Source: Chloroflexota bacterium (lineage in GTDB: Bacteria > Chloroflexota > Anaerolineae > SpSt-600). Taken from it: a stretch of 8,889 nt of DNA. A model generated the notes under the pieces. That model did no database searches. It saw only the letters and a program-made list of their open reading frames with translations, and was not told the DNA's origin. Made by a program: the position numbers and the translations under genes. The DNA is taken from NCBI GenBank assembly GCA_011041825.1, contig DRAO01000344.1:1-8889 (forward strand), read 5' to 3'. Each line of letters begins with the position of its first letter. Positions within the stretch are counted from its first letter, which is position 1. Positions 1 to 6,079 of the stretch are shown here, one piece after another.

Positions 1-1
1 C

Positions 2-1291
2 CATCATCTCAAGGGATTCACCCCTTTGACCTGGGGATTCTCCTTCCCTCGGGTTACCCCTCACCATCGCAGCCTGGCCCGCTTTGAAGCCCTGATACCA
101 CCCCGGGTCCCGCTTTCCACCACGGTAGCCCTCTATCCCCATTTCACCAACCGCCTGAAAATTTACCCCTTCCCCACCGTCGCCGATGCCGAATTCGTGT
201 TGCTGGACGTGACCTCCACCACCGATATGCACCCCAACGACTTCCACAGCCGATTCTTGGAGCTTCTGGACGAAAGCTTCGGCATCGTGGAAGCCGCCGA
301 CGGCTACATACTCCTCAAAAAAGGTGAAAGCAACCGAGAACTCCCGGACGAGTTCTACGATTTCGCCAGGGTCAGCAACCCATCGCCACAATATCCTATG
401 GATGTCCTCTTCGGTGGGAAGCTGCGCCTGCTGGGAGTTGATGTGGTCAGATACCGGGAGGGCAGGCTGCTCTCCCTGCGGATGTACTGGCAGCCCTTGC
501 TTCCCCTGAAAGAAGGCACACGCATATACCCCTTCTTCCTCAACGGGAAAGGAGAAGTCATTGAAACCACAGAAGTACACCCCATCCCCACCACGATTTG
601 GTATCCGCCCCACAGGTGGAAACCCGGCGAAGTGGTCGCAATCGAAACCATCCCGTGGGATTTAGGGCGTTATTTCGTGGTGGCCGTGGGGGTGGTGGAA
701 GGAGGAGATTGGAACTGCATCGAGGCCCGGCTCCCGATAGATGAAGCCGCATCATTCCAGCCGATGGCTTTCTTCTCCGGCAGGACCTGGGCGCAAATCC
801 TGGGCATAGAACGCCATACCCATCCATTCTGCCGCATCCTCCCCCTCGAACGGTGCCCACCCAAGGCTGTGACCGGGAAAACGCTGAATCCTCCTCAGTG
901 CCTTGAAGCCGTGTTCGGCGGGGAGATGAAGCTGTGGGGGTATGGCATAGAGCCTCGGAAGCCCAGGAGAGGCGGAGATTTAACGGTGACCTTGTATTGG
1001 GAAGCCCTCTCTCAGATGACCACGGATTATTCCATCTTCGTGCACCTGCTGGACGAAAGTGGGCGGATGGTAGCTCAGCACGATGGCCCCCCTGTATGGT
1101 ACACTGCTATGGCTACTTCCGACTGGGTTCCTGGCGAAAGGTACAGGGATGAACACCGTCTGCGCCTTCCCCGGGAAATCCCCCCTGGCCGCTACACGGT
1201 GGCTATAGGCGTGTACCGATGGCAAGATATGAAGAGGCTTCCAGTAGGGGATGGAGACATCCTCATCCTGGACGCCGTCCTGGTGCAATGA
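2..1291 (+). CDS. DUF2079-type membrane protein, C-terminal part (5' end outside window)
   Basis: The reading frame is open to the left edge (first whole codon at 2), so the TTG at 26 is an internal codon and the start lies upstream. The visible 429 residues hold no membrane spans. Residues 1-112 resemble the tail I know from DUF2079 proteins: a PHFTNRLKIYPFP stretch, then DAEFVLLDV, then a GYILLKKG end. Two beta-sandwich-like modules follow. Each opens with FGG(K/E)(L/M)(R/K)L(L/W)G (residues 137 and 305). The second continues with DLTVTLYWEAL, SIFVHLLDESGRMVAQHDGPP and PPGRYTVAIGVY. DUF2079 proteins are polytopic and glycosyltransferase-like, so this part is probably extracytoplasmic and may act in cell-envelope glycan or lipid work. 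That role is inference. The stop overlaps the convergent MFS gene by 29 nt. A GT39-like mannosyltransferase is the alternative. Confidence 0.78.
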   Translation, partial: HHLKGFTPLTWGFSFPRVTPHHRSLARFEALIPPRVPLSTTVALYPHFTNRLKIYPFPTVADAEFVLLDVTSTTDMHPNDFHSRFLELLDESFGIVEAADGYILLKKGESNRELPDEFYDFARVSNPSPQYPMDVLFGGKLRLLGVDVVRYREGRLLSLRMYWQPLLPLKEGTRIYPFFLNGKGEVIETTEVHPIPTTIWYPPHRWKPGEVVAIETIPWDLGRYFVVAVGVVEGGDWNCIEARLPIDEAASFQPMAFFSGRTWAQILGIERHTHPFCRILPLERCPPKAVTGKTLNPPQCLEAVFGGEMKLWGYGIEPRKPRRGGDLTVTLYWEALSQMTTDYSIFVHLLDESGRMVAQHDGPPVWYTAMATSDWVPGERYRDEHRLRLPREIPPGRYTVAIGVYRWQDMKRLPVGDGDILILDAVLVQ

Positions 1292-2495
1292 AGGTAAAAT
1301 TGAGCGCCCCTGCCATCAAAGCCGTCAGACCCACCAGTAACATCGTTGGCTTTATGCCCATCGCATCGGCCATACTCCCCCCCAGAAGCATCGGGGCGAT
1401 GGAGGTGGCGTTAACGAGCACCATCTGAGTGGATATAACCCGGCCCCGCAAGTTAACGGGAGGGCGCTCTTGAAGGATGGTCTTGGCGGGGATGAAGACC
1501 AGGGATAACCCGGCCCCTGCTACCACTCCAAAGAGCACCAGAAGGAACGGCGGCTTACCGCTTGTCAAGGCCATAGCCGATATGGCAGAACCCAGGGATA
1601 AAAGTCCTATCCCCACCCAATTTTCGTACTTCATAACCTGGGTGTGACGGTTCAGAACTGCTAACCCGGTCAGGAAGCCTGCTCCCACCGGAAGCATTAT
1701 CAGAGGCGAGGCCGAGACATCCCACCCCATCGTGCGGGCTACGAAGCCGGGCAGCAGGATGGAGAGGGTCAGCATTATCACCGAAGCCAAGGTCATCTGG
1801 AAAACCGCCAGTTTCAATAACTGGTCGCCGGCAATGAGCCCCCACCCCTCCCTGAGGTCAGCCCACAGATTGTTTATGCGCCTGCACCTGTGAGATGTGG
1901 CAGCTTGCAGGGGTAAAGCCCAGGCACTGAAGGCAGCCCCTAGGGAAAGCCCCATAGCCATCAGGGAAACCGATGCCAACCCCAGGAGCTTTATCAACAG
2001 CGGCCCCACAACCACGATACCAACTCCCTGGGCCGCAATGGCGCCCAGGTTTAAGATGGAATTAGCGGCTATGAGGTGATCTCTCCCCACCAAGCTTGGC
2101 AAGAGGGCAGCTTCTGCCGGGGAGATAAATTGATTCAGCGAAGAAAGGCAGAGGTTAACGGTGTAAACGAGGAGCAAGAGGGGCGCTCCCCTCAGCGAAC
2201 GCAGGCCAATGAAGAAGCTCCCGGCCACCAGGGCCTTCGATGCATTGGCTATCACCAGCAAACGGCGCCGGTCAAACCTGTCCACAACGGGCCCCGCCAC
2301 CAATCCCGCAAAGAGCCCCGGAAGGGTGATGGTGAGGATGGTGATGCTCATCTGAATGCTGGAGTGGGTCTGCTCCTCAACCAGCATTATCGCCCCCAAG
2401 TTGAGGGCATATACCGCAGCAAGGGAGAGGAATTGAGCAACCCATAAGCGGGCGAAGCTTCGATTGCTTAGTAGGACGTGGAATTTCTCTCGCAT
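1263..2495 (-). CDS. MFS transporter (MFS_3 / EntS-like exporter family)
   Basis: A 410-residue polytopic protein of normal length for a 12-span major facilitator. It opens with LLSNRSFARLWVAQFLSLAA, the usual first helix of this exporter subgroup. The loop 2-3 motif A is clear: G68-P-V-V-D72-R-F-D-R-R-R. A second-half helix pair (LMLPVGAGFLTGLAVL) and a polar central loop around residues 200-215 (SHRCRRINNLWADLREGW) are also visible. The family exports drugs, siderophores or other small molecules by proton antiport in the cytoplasmic membrane; the substrate cannot be read here. The ATG at 2495 has AAGGGG 5 nt upstream, inside tlyA. The gene overlaps the tlyA end by 28 nt, which suggests co-transcription and translational coupling. 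Its own 3' end overlaps the convergent DUF2079-type gene, leaving no room for a terminator between them. Confidence 0.93.
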   Translation of the reverse strand: MREKFHVLLSNRSFARLWVAQFLSLAAVYALNLGAIMLVEEQTHSSIQMSITILTITLPGLFAGLVAGPVVDRFDRRRLLVIANASKALVAGSFFIGLRSLRGAPLLLLVYTVNLCLSSLNQFISPAEAALLPSLVGRDHLIAANSILNLGAIAAQGVGIVVVGPLLIKLLGLASVSLMAMGLSLGAAFSAWALPLQAATSHRCRRINNLWADLREGWGLIAGDQLLKLAVFQMTLASVIMLTLSILLPGFVARTMGWDVSASPLIMLPVGAGFLTGLAVLNRHTQVMKYENWVGIGLLSLGSAISAMALTSGKPPFLLVLFGVVAGAGLSLVFIPAKTILQERPPVNLRGRVISTQMVLVNATSIAPMLLGGSMADAMGIKPTMLLVGLTALMAGALNFTFIAPGRRPG

Positions 2496-3298
2496 CTTTT
2501 CCCCTTACGGATTTCTTGAGCTTCCTTGAGGCACTTCTCTATCGCTTCATTTATGTCAATAATACCACCTCCCTCTCGTGTCCAATGGGCGAAGAATTCC
2601 ACATTGCCTGCCGGGCCTAAGAGGGGTGAAGTCATAAGCCCTTTCGTAAAAAGCCCTAAGGAACTGGCAAGTTCCACCAGCTTCGATAGCACTTCCCTGT
2701 GGACAGCGGGGTCCCTGACTACTCCCCCCTTGCCAACCTGCTCCTTGCCAGCTTCAAACTGGGGTTTGATGAGAGCCACAACCTCGCCGGGAGGCTTCAA
2801 TAAGCGCAGCACGGCCGGGAGCACTAGCCGCAGGGAGATAAAGGACACATCTATTGTGGCTATATCCACCGGTTCGGGCAGTGATTCCAAATACCTTATG
2901 TTGGTGCGCTCCAGCACTACCACCCGGGGGTCCTGCCGCAATTTCCAGGCCAGCTGCCCATAGCCCACGTCAACGGCATAGACCTTGACAGCACCAAATT
3001 GGAGGAGGCAATCGGTAAAACCGCCGGTAGAAGCCCCCACATCCAGAGCCACCTTGCCCCTGGGGTTCACCCCAAAGGTCTTGAGGGCTGCCTCCAGCTT
3101 GATCCCTCCCCGGCTCACGTACCGAGGGAGCTCCTTAATCTCCACCAGGGCATTGGCAGGGACGAAAGTGCCTGGCTTATCCACAACACGCCCGTTTACC
3201 GTTACCTCCCCCGCAAGGATGAGCCTGCGGGCTTTCTCACGGCTCTCTATCACCCCCCTTTCGACCAACAAAATGTCCAGGCGTTTTTTCTTCCCCAT
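2468..3298 (-). CDS. tlyA: TlyA family rRNA (cytidine-2'-O)-methyltransferase
   Basis: A 276-residue protein with an N-terminal S4 RNA-binding domain (about 6-66: RLDILLVERGV, SREKARRLILAGEVTVNG) joined to a FtsJ/RrmJ-like SAM methyltransferase. Visible motifs are YVSRGGIKL (60-68), the SAM loop DVGASTGGFT (86-95), DVSFISL (150-156), LIKPQFEAGKEQVGKGG (176-192) and GNVEFFAHW (231-239). K67, D150, K178 and E234 match the order and near-spacing of the K-D-K-E tetrad I recall for mycobacterial TlyA. The family 2'-O-methylates 23S C1920, and the long form also 16S C1409 (E. coli numbering). This length fits the long form. The ATG at 3298 was chosen because homologues begin at (K)KRLD. A TTG at 3322 would overlap the upstream stop but has a purine run only 2 nt away. 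No good ribosome site precedes 3298. It is the second gene of the leftward set, 20 nt after the epimerase. Confidence 0.95.
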   Translation of the reverse strand: MGKKKRLDILLVERGVIESREKARRLILAGEVTVNGRVVDKPGTFVPANALVEIKELPRYVSRGGIKLEAALKTFGVNPRGKVALDVGASTGGFTDCLLQFGAVKVYAVDVGYGQLAWKLRQDPRVVVLERTNIRYLESLPEPVDIATIDVSFISLRLVLPAVLRLLKPPGEVVALIKPQFEAGKEQVGKGGVVRDPAVHREVLSKLVELASSLGLFTKGLMTSPLLGPAGNVEFFAHWTREGGGIIDINEAIEKCLKEAQEIRKGKRCERNSTSY

Positions 3299-3318
3299 CT
3301 TAAGCTGATAATGAGAAA

Positions 3319-4125
3319 TCAAATCTCCTGTCCGAAGCTCTCCCTGAAGAAGGCCATAGTCCGCCTGGCAGCTTCATTCATATCTGGCCAGGGCAGGATT
3401 TCGGCGGAGAGGAAGCCCTCATACCCGATGGCCCTTAAGCTTCCCAAGAAAGACCGGAAGTCAAAATGTCCCGCCCCAGGGAAGCGACGGTTAGAATCAG
3501 CTATGTGGACGTGAAACAGCTTCCCCCCTGCCTTCCGCACGCTATCTTCCACCCAGGGCTCCTCTATGTTGGCGTGGAAAGTGTCCAGCAAAAGGCCCAC
3601 CACGTCAGAACCGATTTCATCCAGGATTGCGAGCCCTTCTTCCACCGTGTTGATCAGCTTCGTCTCATAGCGGTTAATCGGTTCCAGAACCAGCTTTACA
3701 CCTTTTTCGGCGGCGTAGGAGGCGCATTCTCCCAACGCCTCCACAAAAAGCCTTCGGGGTTCATCCCCTCCTTCCTCCCCCCGTATGAGGCCGATTATCA
3801 CCATAGCCCCCAGCTCCCTCGCCAGGTCAATGTGGGATTTTATGCGCCCTATCGCCCGTGTGCGTATTTCCCCGGAAGGGTGGGCAAGGGAGAGGCCTTC
3901 TTCTATGTAAGCCTGACCTGTCCCTATGGCCGGGACAGCAAGGCCATATCCTTGCAGCAATCGCTTCAGGTTCCCCACATCCAGGGAGGCTGGATCCCGC
4001 ACCGCCAGCTCCACGCCCTGGTAGCCGAGCTCAGCGATGAAAGCCAATTGTTTCTCAAGCTCGCCTTCATAGGCTACGGCCTCAAATCGGGTAGGCTGCA
4101 CTGATACGACGAAGCTCAGCTTCAT
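3319..4125 (-). CDS. Sugar (phosphate) epimerase/isomerase, D-tagatose 3-epimerase-like TIM barrel
   Basis: A 268-residue xylose-isomerase-like TIM barrel (AP_endonuc_2 superfamily), of normal family length. Four metal ligands are visible: E148 (LEPINRYET), D181 (LLLDTFHANIEE), H207 (FHVHIADSNRR) and E242 (SAEIL). Their spacing of 33, 26 and 35 residues is the same as I recall for D-tagatose 3-epimerase (E152, D185, H211, E246). The recalled substrate contacts E158, H188 and R217 also have counterparts at E154, H184 and R213. It is therefore probably a Mn2+/Co2+-dependent C3 epimerase or isomerase of a ketose or related sugar in the cytoplasm; the actual sugar is unknown. The ATG at 4125 is preceded by GGAGGAAAGGGAGAG. 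A longer TTG start at 4194 would run through a palindrome. It is the first gene of the leftward set, behind a strong promoter and a leader of about 90 nt. Confidence 0.92.
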   Translation of the reverse strand: MKLSFVVSVQPTRFEAVAYEGELEKQLAFIAELGYQGVELAVRDPASLDVGNLKRLLQGYGLAVPAIGTGQAYIEEGLSLAHPSGEIRTRAIGRIKSHIDLARELGAMVIIGLIRGEEGGDEPRRLFVEALGECASYAAEKGVKLVLEPINRYETKLINTVEEGLAILDEIGSDVVGLLLDTFHANIEEPWVEDSVRKAGGKLFHVHIADSNRRFPGAGHFDFRSFLGSLRAIGYEGFLSAEILPWPDMNEAARRTMAFFRESFGQEI

Positions 4126-4160
4126 CTCTCCCTTTCCTCCTACCATTTGATAAAGAAGCA

Positions 4161-4197
4161 TTTTTGTGGGCAACGGCTTCACCGTTGCCCACAAAAA
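4161..4197 (-). repeat. Palindrome H1: perfect 16-bp stem in the epimerase leader
   Basis: The arms TTTTTGTGGGCAACGG (4161-4176) and its exact reverse complement (4182-4197) surround a 5-nt loop. On the minus strand, the sense strand of the epimerase transcript, the apex reads GGTGAAGCC, a GAA triloop closed by a T-G pair. It lies between the predicted transcription start (about 4216) and the ribosome site of the epimerase gene. No U-run follows it, so it does not look like an attenuator. It shares its design with the palindromes at 4344-4386, 8086-8118 and (decayed) 8659-8695. Confidence 0.9.
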
Positions 4198-4222
4198 CCC
4201 CCTTTCTTTGTTCTTAACCCCA

Positions 4223-4250
4223 ATTATAATCCCTTTGCTCTCCTTGTCAA
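4223..4250 (-). promoter_or_regulatory. Strong sigma70-type promoter for the leftward gene set
   Basis: On the minus strand a perfect TTGACA (4250-4245) is followed after 16 nt by a perfect TATAAT (4228-4223). This predicts a start near 4216 and a leader of about 90 nt that contains palindrome H1. It points at the epimerase-tlyA-MFS genes. Both hexamers match the consensus exactly, so expression is probably constitutive and strong unless an operator intervenes. Confidence 0.75.
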
Positions 4251-4264
4251 AAGGGAAGAAGGAG

Positions 4265-4448
4265 TGGGTGTTGAAAAAGTGCCATTCCTATTTTATTTGA
4301 TGAGCATCCTTTGCCCGATGCAGGTTAAAAAGGCCTTTTGAGGGTATTTTCTTGCACGGCGGCGAAGCCGCCGTGCAAGAAAATACAGCTCTTTTTCCTT
4401 GCCCGGCTCCCGGGGGCAAATTTAACCCTGGGGTTTTTCAACACCCTC
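4265..4448. mobile_element. MITE-like 184-bp insertion with inverted ends and a 9-nt flanking duplication
   Basis: The sequence GGGTGTTGAAAAA (4266-4278) recurs inverted at 4434-4446, a perfect 13-nt inverted repeat 1-2 nt inside the proposed ends. Directly outside, AAGAAGGAG occurs on the left (4256-4264) and again on the right (4449-4457) as a direct repeat, as expected of a target-site duplication. The interior has no gene but contains palindrome H2 at its centre. The ends remind me of IS1182-type termini, but this is from memory and unverified. The purine-rich duplication could be a chance match, and the ends are not fully symmetrical. Confidence 0.5.
4344..4386 (+). repeat. Palindrome H2: perfect 20-bp stem with GAA triloop
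   Basis: The arms 4344-4363 and 4367-4386 are perfect reverse complements around GAA (4364-4366). The base is AT-rich (GTATTTTCTTG) and the top is GC-rich (CACGGCGGC). The apex contains GCGAAGC, known from DNA biophysics as an unusually stable mini-hairpin. The palindrome lies inside the MITE-like segment and upstream of the rightward promoter. A T5 run occurs at 4392-4396, five nt after the stem, so a weak terminator role on the plus strand cannot be excluded. Confidence 0.92.
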
Positions 4449-4462
4449 AAGAAGGAGGACAA

Positions 4463-4485
4463 GGGATGGCGCTTTTTCAACATCT
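4463..4485 (+). repeat. 23-nt motif, inverted counterpart at 4266-4288
   Basis: This stretch (core CTTTTTCAACA) matches the reverse complement of 4266-4288 at 19 of 23 positions. The match runs past the 13-nt MITE end into the flanking ATGGC segment, so it is a different relationship from the 4266/4434 pair. It overlaps the -35 region of the rightward promoter. It may be a second copy of the same transposon end or a binding site shared by the two divergent promoters. Confidence 0.55.
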
Positions 4486-4503
4486 TTGGCGGTATGATAT
4501 AAT
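4474..4503 (+). promoter_or_regulatory. Extended -10 promoter for the rightward gene set
   Basis: TGATATAAT (4495-4503) is a perfect extended -10 element. An imperfect -35, TTTTCA (4474-4479, 4 of 6 matches), lies 18 nt upstream. Transcription would start near 4510, about 60 nt before the TPR gene. The -35 sits inside the 23-nt repeated motif. Confidence 0.6.
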
Positions 4504-4568
4504 TGAAGGGCAGGCTCTGCCGGGTGCTAGCATAGCCGTTACCTGATTGAAACATTTGGGTTAAAACT

Positions 4569-6062
4569 ATGCGCATACGAATTGGATTACCCCTGAAGAT
4601 GGTCATAGCCATCCTGATGGCCATAACCCTGGGAAGCGGCTACAAGGAGGGGCTGATAACGGCTTGGCTGAGGCTTTCGGCCCTCCACGAAGGCTCAAAT
4701 GAATACAGCCTTGCGGTGAAGGCCTGCGAGAATGCCCTGGCCCTCGCCCCCTACGCCTCGCCGCTTTATATGCGCCTCGGCGAAATCTACCTGAAGCAGG
4801 GCCGGTATGACCTGGCTGAAGGGGCTTTTGCCCTGGCCTTTCGTTACAACAGCGGGCTTACGGCTGTAACGAAATGGGGCGATGTGCTCTTCGCCAGAGG
4901 GGAGGTCGAGGAAGCCCTTGAGAAGTGGCGCAAGGCTTTGCGTCTCAACCCCGCAGATGCAGGACTTCACTACCGGGTCGGCCTGGCATTGATGCGCATA
5001 GGTCGGCTTGAGGATGCTATTGTTGAGGTGGAGCGAGCCCTGCCCGAAATCCCTCAGGCTCATTGTCTCCTGGCTCTGCTCAAGGCCCCTCAAAGCCCCG
5101 ATGCTGCTTTGGCACACGCAGAAAGGTGCGAGCTCCCGGCCTGGAAGGGATGGCCCTGGCTGCCGTTAGAGGTGCAGGATTTGAAAGAGTTAGAGGAAAT
5201 CTTAACGGAGCCTTCGGAAACCGCCAGGTTGATGGGTCTGGGTGGACTTTACCTCCGTCTTGGAGAACCCCATCTAGCCGAGAGGACGTTCCTGAAGGCC
5301 ACAGTTCAAACCCCAGGGAGCCCCGAAGCCCAGGCGTATCTGGGCTACGCTCGCTCCTTGCTCGGGAAAGACCCCGAACCGGAGTTCGCCAGGGCGCTGA
5401 GGCTGAAATACACCCTCCCCCTAACCCATTACCTCTGGGGCCTGCACCTCAAATCTCGGGGCAAGCTGGAAGCCGCTGCTCAGGAATTCGCCTATGCTTT
5501 ATCCCAGGATCCGGAGAATCCAGCCTATTGCGCAGCCCTGGCCGATGTAGCCCTGATGCGGGGCGATTATCGGGAAGCGGAGAGGTGGTACCGCAAGGCC
5601 ACGGATTTAGCACCAGATGAGCCCGGCTTCTGGCTCCTGCTGGCCCAATTCTACGTGGATGTGCTCTTACGGGGAGACCAGGAGGCGATAGGAGCAGCCC
5701 AAGAGGCCATAAACCTGGCCCCCGATAATCCCAAGGCCTACGAGTTATTGGGCAGGGCTTATTATTATTCTGGCCGTTCGGACCTGGCCTTGCATTATCT
5801 CCAAAAATCGCTACAATTAGCCCCAGTCTGGGCCTGTGGGCCTGAACCTGAGGGGGAGGGAACAGCTCTTACGCCCATTGGCCCTTGCCTGAGCCCGGAA
5901 GCCCTGCGCATTATGTATTACCTGGGGACGGTTTATGCTTCCCGAGGGGAAAGGGAGGCGGCTCTGGAACTCTTCCACCGGATACAGGAACTGGCCCCAG
6001 ACAGCCAGTGGGCTGAGAAAGCCCGAGGGGTTGAGAGACATCTTGGCGTGAACACCTTTTAA
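4569..6062 (+). CDS. TPR-repeat protein with N-terminal hydrophobic anchor
   Basis: A 497-residue protein. A basic N-terminus and a short hydrophobic stretch (about 8-24, LPLKMVIAILMAITLGS) suggest a signal-anchor or signal peptide, so the repeats probably face the outside. TPR units are visible at about 65-98 (LYMRLGEIYLKQGRYDLAEGAFALAF), 99-131, 132-160, 220-248, 285-317, 318-350, 351-386, 387-420 and 445-479. A Gly/Pro-rich insert (423-441) with C423 and C440 interrupts the last repeats. TPR arrays are protein-binding scaffolds; no enzyme domain is seen and the partner is unknown. The ATG at 4569 follows an in-frame stop at 4548 and has only a weak GGG upstream, so initiation may be inefficient; M11 is a less likely start. 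It is the first gene behind the rightward promoter, 17 nt before mazG. Confidence 0.9.
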   Translation: MRIRIGLPLKMVIAILMAITLGSGYKEGLITAWLRLSALHEGSNEYSLAVKACENALALAPYASPLYMRLGEIYLKQGRYDLAEGAFALAFRYNSGLTAVTKWGDVLFARGEVEEALEKWRKALRLNPADAGLHYRVGLALMRIGRLEDAIVEVERALPEIPQAHCLLALLKAPQSPDAALAHAERCELPAWKGWPWLPLEVQDLKELEEILTEPSETARLMGLGGLYLRLGEPHLAERTFLKATVQTPGSPEAQAYLGYARSLLGKDPEPEFARALRLKYTLPLTHYLWGLHLKSRGKLEAAAQEFAYALSQDPENPAYCAALADVALMRGDYREAERWYRKATDLAPDEPGFWLLLAQFYVDVLLRGDQEAIGAAQEAINLAPDNPKAYELLGRAYYYSGRSDLALHYLQKSLQLAPVWACGPEPEGEGTALTPIGPCLSPEALRIMYYLGTVYASRGEREAALELFHRIQELAPDSQWAEKARGVERHLGVNTF

Positions 6063-6079
6063 AATTTTGGAGGTAAGAA

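Noticed and set aside
3299..3322. TTG start at 3322 for tlyA, overlapping the epimerase stop.
   Set aside because: The purine run is only 2 nt from the TTG, and TlyA proteins normally begin just before KKRLD, which fits the ATG at 3298. Not fully excluded.
3466..4104. A 212-codon open frame on the plus strand.
   Set aside because: It lies entirely antisense to the well-supported epimerase gene, and its product is rich in odd composition with no recognisable domain.
4126..4194. Longer start (TTG at 4194) for the epimerase gene.
   Set aside because: The extra 23 residues translate palindrome H1 and have no ribosome site. GGAGGAAAGGGAG immediately precedes the ATG at 4125, and the family begins there.
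4161..4197. H1 as an attenuator or riboswitch expression platform.
   Set aside because: No U-run follows the stem in the direction of transcription, and there is no conserved aptamer-like sequence in the leader of about 90 nt.
4399..4419. GC-rich imperfect hairpin TTGCCCGG...GGGCAA.
   Set aside because: The stem needs a two-base bulge and no T-run follows directly, so it is too weak to call a terminator or repeat on its own.
4161..4482. CRISPR-like repeats in the intergenic region.
   Set aside because: Only two palindromes with different arms and a few short repeat copies occur, without regular spacing or equal-length spacers.
4352..4546. A 64-codon plus-strand frame and a 99-codon minus-strand frame (4325-4624) across the intergenic region.
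   Set aside because: Both read through palindrome H2, giving the same LHGG(E/F)AAVQENT-type peptide from either strand, an artefact of the inverted repeat. Neither has domain support.
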